Assembly (NCBI RefSeq): GCF_000526195.1
Contig: NZ_JAFP01000001.1
Location: 401,001 to 465,000 of the forward strand
Length of the DNA stretch: 64,000 bases
Origin: Hippea sp. KM1
GTDB taxonomy: Bacteria > Campylobacterota_A > Desulfurellia > Desulfurellales > Hippeaceae
Reading direction: 5' to 3'
Shown here: positions 44,120 through 52,201 of the stretch, piece after piece
Layout: the number at the start of each line of letters is the position of its first letter
Numbering within the stretch: position 1 is the first letter of the stretch
Made by a program: the position numbers and the translations under genes
The notes under the pieces: generated by a model
The model's input: the letters and a program-made list of their open reading frames with translations, nothing else
What the model was told of the DNA's origin: nothing
Database searches by the model: none

Positions 44120-45288
44120 ATTCTCTCTATAACCATAGCCACAGCCTCACCGCCACCAATACACAGAGAGGCAAGGCCGTATTTGGCCCTTCTCCTTGCA
44201 AGTTCCTTTGTTAGTGTGGCAAGAAGACGAGCACCGCTTGCACCTATAGGATGGCCTATAGCTATGGCTCCGCCGTTTACATTGACCTTTTCTATATCTA
44301 TGGAGAGTCTCTTTATTGCGACCAAAACCACGACGGCGAAGGCTTCGTTTATCTCAAACAGGTCTATGTCTTCTATGTTGAGATTGGCCTTCTTTAAGAC
44401 CCTTTCAATTGCACCAACAGGCGCTTCTCCAAACAGGAGCGGATCGGTGCTGAACGATGCGTAAGCCACGACCCTTGCCAGTGGTTTTAGGTCGTATCTT
44501 TTTATGCCCTCCTTGTTTGCTATTAAAACCGCACCGGCTCCATCCGATAGGGTTGAGGCATTTGCAGCGGTTATTGCCCCGTCTTTTTTAAAGGCCCCTT
44601 TTAGCGTGGGAATCCTGTCGAAGTTTACCTTGTATGGATCCTCATCCTTATCTATGACTATCTCGCCCTTTTTGGATGCTATCCTTATCGGCACTATCTC
44701 TTCCTTAAAAACCGTATCTTCCGCTTTTAGTGCAAGCCTGTATGACCTTTCTGCGTATGCATCTTGCTCCTCTCTTGTTATGTTGTTCCTTTCTGCTATC
44801 TTTTCCGTTATAAGCCCCATGTGTATATCGTTGTATTTGTCCCATAGGCCGTCAAACACCATTCCGTCTATGATTTTGCCATCGCCCATCCTGTAGCCGA
44901 ATCGGGCTTTTTTTAGGTAATACGGAGCCAATGACATATTTTCCATGCCGCCTGCTATGATTATGTTGGCGTCGTTGAGCCTTAAGCTGTCGCATCCTAT
45001 CATAATGGATTTTAGACCCGAACCGCATACCTTGTTTATGCCAAAGGCATCCACGCTAAATGGAAGTTCGGCAAAGATGGCCGCCTGTCTTGCAGGCGCC
45101 TGTCCTATACCGGCGCTGAGCACATTGCCCATTATGAGGCTGTCTATAGCCTCTTTTGGTATGCCTGTTCTGTTTATGAGTTGTTTTATAACCTCAGCTG
45201 CCAGAAGCGGCGCCTCTATGTCCTTTAGGTTTCCTCCATAGCTCCCAAATGGGCTCCTTAGGGCCTCGACTATAAATACATCACCCAT
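44116..45288 (-). CDS. Acetyl-CoA C-acetyltransferase (thiolase)
   Basis: Condenses two acetyl-CoA or cleaves acetoacetyl-CoA. The protein of about 390 residues has all catalytic parts: acylated Cys88 (INKVCGSGLKS), NEAFA, the GHPIGASGARL histidine, and the final cysteine in LCIGGGEAVA. ATG 45288 is chosen because GGGAGG lies 6 bases upstream; the ATG at 45291 directly before it is nearly as good. It lies next to sucCD, but on the other strand. Whether it acts in biosynthesis or breakdown cannot be told. Confidence 0.94.
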   Translation of the reverse strand: MGDVFIVEALRSPFGSYGGNLKDIEAPLLAAEVIKQLINRTGIPKEAIDSLIMGNVLSAGIGQAPARQAAIFAELPFSVDAFGINKVCGSGLKSIMIGCDSLRLNDANIIIAGGMENMSLAPYYLKKARFGYRMGDGKIIDGMVFDGLWDKYNDIHMGLITEKIAERNNITREEQDAYAERSYRLALKAEDTVFKEEIVPIRIASKKGEIVIDKDEDPYKVNFDRIPTLKGAFKKDGAITAANASTLSDGAGAVLIANKEGIKRYDLKPLARVVAYASFSTDPLLFGEAPVGAIERVLKKANLNIEDIDLFEINEAFAVVVLVAIKRLSIDIEKVNVNGGAIAIGHPIGASGARLLATLTKELARRRAKYGLASLCIGGGEAVAMVIERI

Positions 45289-45374
45289 CATGCACCTCCC
45301 TGTATGGTTCTTTACAGCTTTATTCCGTATTTTTCAAGTTTTTTTACCGTTTTGCTTCGGATAAAAGGTTTTTG

Positions 45375-45403
45375 TTGACTTTAAGTTGTTTAGGTGTTAT
45401 TTT
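45375..45403 (+). promoter_or_regulatory. Promoter for sucCD
   Basis: TTGACT (45375-45380), a 17-base spacer, and TATTTT (45398-45403) in the 162-base divergent gap between thiolase and sucC. Confidence 0.55.
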
Positions 45404-45453
45404 TAGAAATGGTTATAAATTAACTTGTAGTTTATTTTTACTGGAGGTTGTTG

Positions 45454-46659
45454 ATGAAACTTCATGAATATCAAGCCAAAGAGGTTTTGGCAGGATACGG
45501 CATACCGGTGCCTGAGGGTAGGGTAACCTATTTCCCTGATGATGCATGGATGGTCTCAATGGAGCTGGGTCTCCCTGTTGTTCTTAAGGCTCAGGTGCTC
45601 ACAGGAGGCAGGGGTAAAGCAGGTGGAGTTAAGATAGCCAGAACATCGGACGAGGTTAGGCAGATCGCTCAGGAGCTGTTTGGCAAAAAGCTTGTAACCA
45701 AACAGACAGGGCCTGAGGGTGTGAAGATAAGGAAGTTGCTGGTGGAGAAGGCTGCAGACATAGAAAGGGAGCTTTACTTCTCCATCGTTATAGACAGAAC
45801 CACATCCAGGCCAACCGTTATTGCATCCAAAAGAGGCGGTATGAGTATTGAGGAGGTGGCCGAGAAGTACCCCGAAGATATTATCAAGATCCCCATTGAT
45901 CCGGCTGTTGGATTTTTGCCCTATCAGATAAGGAGGCTTAAATACGATCTGGATCTGATGGCTCAGGAGAAGGAGGCTGCCAAGATATTCAGCGCACTTT
46001 ATAAGGTTTTTGTCGAGAAGGATTGCTCTTTGCTTGAGCTTAACCCGCTTGTTGTGCTTAAGTCGGGACATCTATTGGCCGTTGATGCCAAGATGGACAT
46101 TGACGATAACGCCCTTTACAGAAGAAAAGAGATCTCGAAGATGAGGGATTTAACAGAGATCGACCCGGATGAGCTTGAGGCAAGGTTCTCTGGCCTGAAC
46201 TTCATAAAACTAACGGGTAATATAGGTTGTATGGTCAACGGTGCTGGTCTTGCCATGACGACGATGGATGTTATTAAGCTGGCTGGCGGTGAGCCTGCAA
46301 ACTTTTTGGATGTCGGCGGTGAGGCAACCCCAGAGACCATAGCCAAGGGTTTTGAGATAATCACCAGGGATCCAAAGGTTAAGGCCATATTCATCAACAT
46401 CTTTGGCGGTATCGTAAGGTGTGATAAGGTTGCAAACGGAATACTGCAGGCCCTGAAGAAAGTTGAGGTGAAGATACCTGTTGTTATTAGGCTTACAGGC
46501 ATGAACAGGGAAGAGGGTATGGAGATTCTCAAAAAGAGCGGTCTTAAGTTTTATGTGGCCAACGATTTGAAAGAGGCGGCCAAGATGGTTTCAGAGCTTG
46601 CCAATAGCAGTGCGGTTGAGGAAAAGAAAAACACAAAAGAAGAAAAGAAGGAGAAGTAA
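45454..46659 (+). CDS. sucC: Succinyl-CoA synthetase beta subunit
   Basis: With SucD, interconverts succinyl-CoA and succinate with ATP or GTP formation. The 401-residue protein has the ATP-grasp domain (KLHEYQAKEVLAGYGIPVPEG, VLTGGRGKAGGVK, LELNPLVV) and the C-terminal flavodoxin-like domain (NIFGGIVRCDKVANGI). The tail from residue 385 is a Lys/Glu-rich extension (VEEKKNTKEEKKEK) not typical of the family. ATG 45454 is picked for GGAGG 6 bases upstream. sucD follows after 3 bases. Confidence 0.95.
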   Translation: MKLHEYQAKEVLAGYGIPVPEGRVTYFPDDAWMVSMELGLPVVLKAQVLTGGRGKAGGVKIARTSDEVRQIAQELFGKKLVTKQTGPEGVKIRKLLVEKAADIERELYFSIVIDRTTSRPTVIASKRGGMSIEEVAEKYPEDIIKIPIDPAVGFLPYQIRRLKYDLDLMAQEKEAAKIFSALYKVFVEKDCSLLELNPLVVLKSGHLLAVDAKMDIDDNALYRRKEISKMRDLTEIDPDELEARFSGLNFIKLTGNIGCMVNGAGLAMTTMDVIKLAGGEPANFLDVGGEATPETIAKGFEIITRDPKVKAIFINIFGGIVRCDKVANGILQALKKVEVKIPVVIRLTGMNREEGMEILKKSGLKFYVANDLKEAAKMVSELANSSAVEEKKNTKEEKKEK

Positions 46660-46662
46660 TAA

Positions 46663-47550
46663 ATGGCTGTATGTGTATATAGGACAAGTAGGGTTTTAGT
46701 GCAGGGTATAACGGGAAAAGAGGGTAGTTATCATGCACTTGCCTGCAAGGATTACGGCACCAAGGTCGTTGCCGGTGTGACGCCTGGTAAGGGTGGCCAG
46801 AAGGTGGGCGATATACCGGTTTTTAATACGGTGGAGGAAGCCGTTAAAGAGACCCACCCCAATGTCAGCTTGATATTTGTTCCGCCGCCTTTTGCAGCCG
46901 ATGCTATATTGGAGGCTGTGGGAAGCGGCATCAAGACGGTTGTGTGTATAACAGAGGGAATCCCCGTTCTGGATATGGTTAAGGTCAAAAGGGTCATAGA
47001 AAAGGAAGGTGTTACACTCATAGGTCCAAACTGCCCGGGTATTATAACACCCGGTGCAACAAAGATAGGTATAATGCCAGGGCATATCTTTACGAGGGGA
47101 AGCGTGGGTATCATCTCAAGGAGTGGAACGCTGCTTTATGAGACAGCTGATCAGATAACAAGGGCTGGATTGGGTCAGTCCACCTGTGTTGGAATCGGAG
47201 GAGACCCGATAGTTGGAACGGATTACATATTCTGGTTGAAGAAGTTTGAGGAAGACCCAGAGACAGAAGCCGTTATGATGGTGGGTGAGATCGGTGGTAA
47301 TGCAGAGGAGAAGGCAGCCGAGTTTATAGCCCAGGGAGGCATCAAGAAACCGGTCTTTGCCTTCATTGCAGGAAGGACTGCACCTCCAGGAAGAAGGATG
47401 GGCCATGCCGGTGCTATTATTATGGGCAAGAGCGGAACGGCAGAGTCCAAGTATGAGGCCTTAAGGAAGGCCGGTGTTTATACCATAGAAAATCCTGGCT
47501 ATATAGGCGAAACAATCGCAAAGGTTCTTAGGGAGAAGGCAATCATTTAA
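46663..47550 (+). CDS. sucD: Succinyl-CoA synthetase alpha subunit
   Basis: CoA-binding, phosphohistidine-carrying subunit of 295 residues. It has the CoA-binding [27 protein letters not shown], the [14 protein letters not shown] glutamate loop, and the active-site His in [12 protein letters not shown]. It pairs with sucC in a two-gene operon that ends at the hairpin 47551-47577. Together they may run the oxidative TCA cycle or, in the reverse direction, the reductive cycle. Confidence 0.96.
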   Translation: MAVCVYRTSRVLVQGITGKEGSYHALACKDYGTKVVAGVTPGKGGQKVGDIPVFNTVEEAVKETHPNVSLIFVPPPFAADAILEAVGSGIKTVVCITEGIPVLDMVKVKRVIEKEGVTLIGPNCPGIITPGATKIGIMPGHIFTRGSVGIISRSGTLLYETADQITRAGLGQSTCVGIGGDPIVGTDYIFWLKKFEEDPETEAVMMVGEIGGNAEEKAAEFIAQGGIKKPVFAFIAGRTAPPGRRMGHAGAIIMGKSGTAESKYEALRKAGVYTIENPGYIGETIAKVLREKAII

Positions 47551-47577
47551 TTAGGGAGGGGTCTATCCCCTCTCTAA
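47551..47577. terminator. Hairpin terminator between sucD and rnhA
   Basis: Inverted repeat of 11 pairs (47551-47561 with 47567-47577, one G-T pair) and loop TCTAT. It starts at the base after the sucD stop, and the rnhA stop codon lies in its loop, so it may serve both convergent genes. Confidence 0.65.
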
Positions 47578-48015
47578 CTCTTTTATCCTCAGTTTTGCCG
47601 CTTTTTTGGCTAACTGGTCTGCTATCTCGTTGCCCTTTATGCCCCTATGTGATTTTACTATGTGCCAGTTGATATTGAGTTGTGAGGCATAGTGTGTAAG
47701 CATAAGGAGTGTTTTTCTGTTTTTGAACGATGTTTTTGTTCGAAATGAGATCTTCTCCTTGGCCTTAAACTCCTTCATTAGCTTTACCGTATAGTCGCAG
47801 TCGACAAAAAACTCCACCGATTCTATCTCTTCTTTATGATAGCTTAAATACTCCAGTGCCTTCAATACGGCGATAAGCTCCATTGATGTGGAGTTTTGGC
47901 ATTCGTTGTATCCCGAGAATCGCACCTCCCTATCCTCAAAAACGATATACACGCCCCATCCACCTATGGAATAGCTATCGAAACAGCTTCCGTCTGTGTA
48001 TACCTTGACTATCAT
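47563..48015 (-). CDS. rnhA: Ribonuclease HI
   Basis: Cuts the RNA strand of RNA-DNA hybrids. The 150-residue protein has the metal-binding catalytic residues Asp8 (YTDGSC), Glu46 (SMELIAV), Asp72 (FVDCDYTV) and a late Asp in GNEIADQLAKKAA. The HRGIKGNEIAD segment is the usual C-terminal signature. It overlaps feoB by 4 bases, so it is likely read through from the feo genes. Confidence 0.93.
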   Translation of the reverse strand: MIVKVYTDGSCFDSYSIGGWGVYIVFEDREVRFSGYNECQNSTSMELIAVLKALEYLSYHKEEIESVEFFVDCDYTVKLMKEFKAKEKISFRTKTSFKNRKTLLMLTHYASQLNINWHIVKSHRGIKGNEIADQLAKKAAKLRIKELERG

Positions 48016-49901
48016 ATCAGGATTTTTGTAAGGAAGGCCAAGACAGAGGCAACAACGAAGCTTAAAACGGTGATGGTTATGGATTGTTTGATTCCTACCT
48101 CTTTTTTAATGGCGGCTATCGTTGCAAGGCATGGTATATAGAAGATGACAAAAACGGTAAAGATGAGCATCTGTTTCTGTGTCATAACCTGGGGCAGCTG
48201 CGATATGCTTGCAAGGCCTAATGCCTGATAGAGCATAAGGAGGGTTAGCTCTTTTTTTAGGATACCAAATATCAAAACCACACCGACTGCTGCAGGAAGC
48301 CCCAAGAAACCCTCAAGGAACGGGGCGAATATGTCGTTTATGTAATGACTGAGCTTGTAATAGTCGATTAAGGTTAAAACCACGCTTCCGCCTATAAGCA
48401 TAGGAACGGCTAAGTATATGAAATCCTTGACCTTATACCATGTCTTTAGAAGCAGTGTCTTGGCTGTTGGGAGCCTGTATGGTGGTATGTCTATTATCAT
48501 CTCCGGGCTTATGCCTGGCAGGAGCCTCTTTAATATCATGCCGCTTATGAATATTACAACGATATTTAAACCATACAGAAGGATGGCGTATTTGTATCCC
48601 ATAAAATAGCCTACAAGCCCCATTATAACGGTGGTTCTTGCAGAACAGGGCACCATAGAGGCTAAAAATGCCGAGATAAACTTCTCCTTTTTGCTTTTTA
48701 GTATCCTTGTTGCCATAATGGCAGGGACACTGCATCCGTATCCAGATACAAACGGTATGACGCTTGTTCCGTGAACCCCCATTTTGTGCATTGCAGAATC
48801 CATCAAGAAGCCTATGCGTGGCAGGTATCCGACATCCTCAAGGAGCGAGATCAAAAACAGAAACGGCAATAGATAGGGAAATGCTATACCGAATGCTGCC
48901 CCGACACCGTCGACTATGCCTTTGGTTATAGACATAATCAGTTGATTGGATGATAGGGAGCTTTCTATGTATGCGTCTATCTTCTCGAAAATGCCTATTA
49001 TGAAGTTTTCTATGGGCACCCCGCCGTTGAATACGATGTGGAATATCAGATAGAATATGGCGATCATGGATATATAGCCCAATATGGGGTGCAGTAGTAT
49101 GCTATCCAGGATGGCTTCTAAGTTCTTCTTAGGCGGTTTTTTCACCCTTGCGCTCTTTTCGAATATGTCCATACAAAGGGCGTGTCTCTCCTGTATGATT
49201 ACAAGCCCATCCTGAAGGGCAACCCTTGCAATTTCAAGTTCCTTTGAGCAGCTGGTTGTCTGGTTTATGAGCTTCTGACACGGTTCAAACCCCTCAATGG
49301 CCTTTATGGCCAGCATTTTTGTTGGCCAATTGCTCTGGATCTCTTCCTTGCTCAGGCATTCTGCCAATAGGTTTATGTATTTTTCCACATTCTTTGAATA
49401 TACGCACCGCTTTGTGGGTTTCTTTGCTTCCTTTATGGCCTTGAGCAGTTTGTTTATGCCTTTGCCTTTCTTGGCTATGATCGGCACAACCTCGATGCCC
49501 AGGATGTTTTTTAACTTCTTTACATCGATGTATATGCCCTTTCGCAGCGCCTCATCCATCATGTTTAAGGCGACCACCATCGGTTTTTCTAACGACATGA
49601 GCTCTATGGTTAGCTCTATGCTCCTTATTAGTGTCGATGCGTCGATTATGTTTACTATTACATCTATGTCTTGTGAAAATAGCGCCTTGACCGTCTCCTT
49701 TTCTGCGTCATCATACCAGCTTAGGGAGTATGTGCCGGGCAGATCGAGTATATCTATCAGCTCGTTATCTATATAGGTTTTGCCCTGGGTGTATTCAACG
49801 GTTGCCCCGGGAAAGTTGGCAGAGAGGCTTTTGTATCCTGCCAGTTGATTAAACAGCGTGCTTTTTCCGCAGTTGGGCTGGCCAACGAGCGCTACCTTCA
49901 T
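48012..49901 (-). CDS. feoB: Ferrous iron transporter B
   Basis: GTP-linked Fe(II) permease of the inner membrane. The 629-residue protein has an N-terminal G domain (G1 GQPNCGKST at 7-15, G3 DLPG at 53-56, G4 NMMDEA), a helical linker, and a membrane part with two Gate motifs (FLISLLEDVGYLPRIGFLMD; FVSGYGCSVPAIMATRIL). It is shorter than E. coli FeoB (773 residues) but complete in its known core. It overlaps feoA and rnhA by 4 bases each. Confidence 0.95.
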   Translation of the reverse strand: MKVALVGQPNCGKSTLFNQLAGYKSLSANFPGATVEYTQGKTYIDNELIDILDLPGTYSLSWYDDAEKETVKALFSQDIDVIVNIIDASTLIRSIELTIELMSLEKPMVVALNMMDEALRKGIYIDVKKLKNILGIEVVPIIAKKGKGINKLLKAIKEAKKPTKRCVYSKNVEKYINLLAECLSKEEIQSNWPTKMLAIKAIEGFEPCQKLINQTTSCSKELEIARVALQDGLVIIQERHALCMDIFEKSARVKKPPKKNLEAILDSILLHPILGYISMIAIFYLIFHIVFNGGVPIENFIIGIFEKIDAYIESSLSSNQLIMSITKGIVDGVGAAFGIAFPYLLPFLFLISLLEDVGYLPRIGFLMDSAMHKMGVHGTSVIPFVSGYGCSVPAIMATRILKSKKEKFISAFLASMVPCSARTTVIMGLVGYFMGYKYAILLYGLNIVVIFISGMILKRLLPGISPEMIIDIPPYRLPTAKTLLLKTWYKVKDFIYLAVPMLIGGSVVLTLIDYYKLSHYINDIFAPFLEGFLGLPAAVGVVLIFGILKKELTLLMLYQALGLASISQLPQVMTQKQMLIFTVFVIFYIPCLATIAAIKKEVGIKQSITITVLSFVVASVLAFLTKILI

Positions 49902-50125
49902 TTAGTCTCCACAATGGATATTTTTGATGCAATGCCCCTGCCCAGGACCACATCGCTGCCGTTTACCTCAACCATAAAAGGCCCCCTTAAAGGAGCCTTT
50001 CTCTTGATGGTTATAGTGCTACCGGGGATTATACCCAACTTGAGGATTCTGTCCTTTGCCATGCAACCCCCGTCTATGGAGGCCACTATATAGCTTCTGC
50101 CTACCTCACCGTCCGTCAGTTTCAT
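49898..50125 (-). CDS. feoA: FeoA family protein
   Basis: Small SH3-like partner of FeoB, 75 residues from the start chosen here. It has the family pattern GEVGRSYIVASIDGG, ILKLGIIPGSTITIKR and VVLGRGIASKISI. ATG 50125 is preferred because a strong promoter (50133-50160) ends 7 bases before it, whereas the ATG at 50143 would lie upstream of the -10 box. No ribosome binding site exists for either, consistent with a leaderless message. It overlaps feoB by 4 bases. Confidence 0.9.
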   Translation of the reverse strand: MKLTDGEVGRSYIVASIDGGCMAKDRILKLGIIPGSTITIKRKAPLRGPFMVEVNGSDVVLGRGIASKISIVETK

Positions 50126-50132
50126 GCTAAGG

Positions 50133-50160
50133 ATTATATGCAACTTTTTTTGTTAGTCAA
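50133..50160 (-). promoter_or_regulatory. Promoter for feoAB
   Basis: On the minus strand: TTGACT (50155-50160, overlapping the stop of the upstream small gene), a 16-base spacer, and consensus TATAAT (50133-50138). The feoA ATG at 50125 follows after 7 bases. No convincing Fur box was found. Confidence 0.65.
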
Positions 50161-50341
50161 GCCTAATTTTTTTAAATTCATCTAAAACCTGTCGTATTCT
50201 TTTAATCTCCTTCTTTATAGACAGGACGGTAAAAGGCAGATAGAACCACACAGCCATCCCCACGATTATAACCGATATTGCTATGAGGCTTAGCAGTGTG
50301 GTTATGGTATTATCAAAAGCCTTTTTTATAATCCAATCCAT
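50153..50341 (-). CDS. Small single-helix membrane protein between feoA and a methyltransferase
   Basis: A 62-residue protein with one membrane helix (about 14-36) and a basic C-terminal helix (SIKKEIKRIRQVLDEFKKIR) that could form a coiled coil at the membrane surface. Its ATG follows the stop of the methyltransferase gene with no spacing, so it is translated by coupling. Small membrane subunits such as FeoC-like proteins occur with FeoB, but this sequence shows no iron-sulfur or winged-helix motif. Its function is unknown. Confidence 0.65.
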   Translation of the reverse strand: MDWIIKKAFDNTITTLLSLIAISVIIVGMAVWFYLPFTVLSIKKEIKRIRQVLDEFKKIRLD

Positions 50342-51292
50342 CTATTTTGTTGCCAATACGGCGACGAATCCCCCCTCACCGTATCCTTCTTTAAAATCTT
50401 GGGGTTTGTCTATCTCCTTTATGCTTCTGCCGAACAGTGTCTGATAGGTGTTTTCTATCTCAAAGCCGGTTTCTTTGAGTATATTCTGCAACTCCTCAGC
50501 AGAGAAAAATGTTACATATCTGTAAAATCTCCCCTTTTCCTTCTTGTTGAGATACTCCTTACCTATTGCGCTTGCCTTATCCACTATAGCCACGATTATC
50601 TTACCGCCCTTCTTTAGAACCCTATAGGCCTCCTTGAGCGTTTTCTTTGGATCCTTCACAAAACATATCGTCACAGCTATGAGTATGAAATCGTACTCCT
50701 CATCCATGAATGGGAGGTTTTCTGCAAACCCTGGATATACCTTTATGCCCCTTTGTTTTGCTATCTGCGCCATCTTCTCAGACGGCTCGATACCCTCTTT
50801 GATGCCCAGCGGCGCTGCAAACCTTCCGCTGCCAACACCTATCTCCAAAGCCCTTTCGAATTTAGGCGTTATGGATTTTAGCATGTTTAGCTCGCTTTCG
50901 TATATGGCGGAGTATTTATCGAACCACTCCTCATACTTTTGGGTGCACTCTTCAAATACATCTATGTTTTTCCTTGCCTGAAGGAAGTAATCTATCGCGC
51001 TGTATATATCCTCTGTATCCACCAAAAGAGACTTTATGCCCAACTCCTTTGTCAGCTTTTCCCTTGATTTTTTCCCCATGTTGTGGGCTATAAATAGATA
51101 TACATTATCTAAGAGATTTACTATAAGATTTGGATCGTCGTGGTGTTTATCCCCTTTTGCATAGGGGTTTTCCTTCTGCTCTATGAGATTGCCGTCGTTA
51201 TCAAAAATACTGTAAAACGGCGACATGCCAAAGTGCCCCTTCCATATAGACCTTTTGTCCTTGCCTGTGGCTACTGCTATCAGGTTTCTCAT
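50342..51292 (-). CDS. NifX-like domain fused to a class I SAM methyltransferase
   Basis: A 316-residue fusion. Residues 1-103 resemble the NifX/NafY iron-molybdenum-cofactor family (MRNLIAVATGKDKR, the KGHFGMSPFYSIF segment, AHNMGKK, LGIKSLLV) and include His50-His51. Residues 140-260 form a Rossmann methylase with SAM motif LEIGVGSGRF (149-158), DEEYDFILIAVTICFV, and VLKKGGKIIVAI. The substrate is unknown; methylation tied to metal-cluster or corrinoid handling is only a guess. ATG 51292 is chosen for GGGGGG 8 bases upstream. It heads the transcript that leads into the feo genes. Confidence 0.75.
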   Translation of the reverse strand: MRNLIAVATGKDKRSIWKGHFGMSPFYSIFDNDGNLIEQKENPYAKGDKHHDDPNLIVNLLDNVYLFIAHNMGKKSREKLTKELGIKSLLVDTEDIYSAIDYFLQARKNIDVFEECTQKYEEWFDKYSAIYESELNMLKSITPKFERALEIGVGSGRFAAPLGIKEGIEPSEKMAQIAKQRGIKVYPGFAENLPFMDEEYDFILIAVTICFVKDPKKTLKEAYRVLKKGGKIIVAIVDKASAIGKEYLNKKEKGRFYRYVTFFSAEELQNILKETGFEIENTYQTLFGRSIKEIDKPQDFKEGYGEGGFVAVLATK

Positions 51293-51317
51293 GGTATACC
51301 CCCCTTTTTGAAGTGTT

Positions 51318-51346
51318 ATTCTAATAAAATGTTCTTCTAAAGGCAA
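51318..51346 (-). promoter_or_regulatory. Promoter for the NifX-methyltransferase gene
   Basis: On the minus strand: TTGCCT (51341-51346), a 17-base spacer, and TAGAAT (51318-51323), about 25 bases before the start codon. Confidence 0.5.
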
Positions 51347-51359
51347 GAGCGATAAGAGT

Positions 51360-51388
51360 TTGAGTTATTCTTGAAAATTGTGTAAAAC
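51360..51388 (+). promoter_or_regulatory. Possible promoter for the DUF3108 gene
   Basis: TTGAGT (51360-51365), a 17-base spacer, and TAAAAC (51383-51388), 22 bases before the ATG at 51411. The match is moderate. Confidence 0.4.
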
Positions 51389-51410
51389 TCAACTGCAAAG
51401 GAGGTTTAGT

Positions 51411-52151
51411 ATGTATAGATTATTTGTTGTTATATTTTTGTTTTTTGCTGTTAACGCCTTTGGCTTTAACTCTTTTGATGCTAAATATAAGTTTGATTTT
51501 AGCGGTCTTACGGCAGGATATGGGACTCTTGATGTAAGAAAGGACAACTCCACATATAGGTTGGATTTTGAAGGCAGTACGGTTTCTATAGTAAGGCTCT
51601 TTTATAGGTTCGATATAAGGATAGAGGATGTGTTCGACTACAGACGCAAAACGAGCGTGTTTTACAAAAGCTATCAGGAGGCGCCTAAATCGACAAAGAG
51701 GGTTGATGTGCGATTTGATAATACCACTTTGGCTCATGTTGTATATGAGAAGAACAAGGAGCAGAAAACATACACCATAACATCTAAAAATGGCGTCTAT
51801 TCCCCTTTAAGCGTGTATCTATTCTTTTTAGGCGATAAATTCAAATTCAAAAAAACCTATTTTAGGGATGTTGTGGTTTCAAAGCATTTGTATAGGATAG
51901 CCATTGTGCCTTTGGGGATTGAGACCATAAACATGGATCCGCTGGGCAGGAAAAAGGGGCAGATGAGGGCGTTGAAGGTTTCCTTGACATTTTACAAATT
52001 GACCAGGGATGGTAAACTGAAAAGGAAAAAGCAGGTCAAGAGGCTTGTTGCATGGATTTCTTTAAAAGACCCAAAAATACCGTTGATTATTGAGATGTGG
52101 CATATAATCGGCAAATTCAGGGCCCGTCTGATCCATATAGATGTCAGGTGA
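51411..52151 (+). CDS. Exported DUF3108-family protein
   Basis: A 246-residue precursor with a signal peptide (about 1-18, ending NAFG). The mature part is strand-rich: FDAKYKFDFSGLTAGYGTLDV matches the start of DUF3108, a periplasmic beta-barrel-like lipid-binding fold, and LKVSLTFYKLTRDGKLKRKK with a late VAWISLKDPKIPLII matches its end. The role is unknown; envelope lipid handling is a fair guess from the fold. ATG 51411 has AAAGGAGG at ideal spacing. It lies 50 bases before dnaE. Confidence 0.75.
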   Translation: MYRLFVVIFLFFAVNAFGFNSFDAKYKFDFSGLTAGYGTLDVRKDNSTYRLDFEGSTVSIVRLFYRFDIRIEDVFDYRRKTSVFYKSYQEAPKSTKRVDVRFDNTTLAHVVYEKNKEQKTYTITSKNGVYSPLSVYLFFLGDKFKFKKTYFRDVVVSKHLYRIAIVPLGIETINMDPLGRKKGQMRALKVSLTFYKLTRDGKLKRKKQVKRLVAWISLKDPKIPLIIEMWHIIGKFRARLIHIDVR

Positions 52152-52201
52152 TTTGTATGCTCATTTGTGGTATCATGTTGTGATCTTGTTGGAGGTGTAA
52201 G

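Noticed and set aside
49990..50160. Fur box at the feoA promoter
   Set aside because: The promoter region is AT-rich but does not match the GATAATGATAATCATTATC consensus well enough to call.
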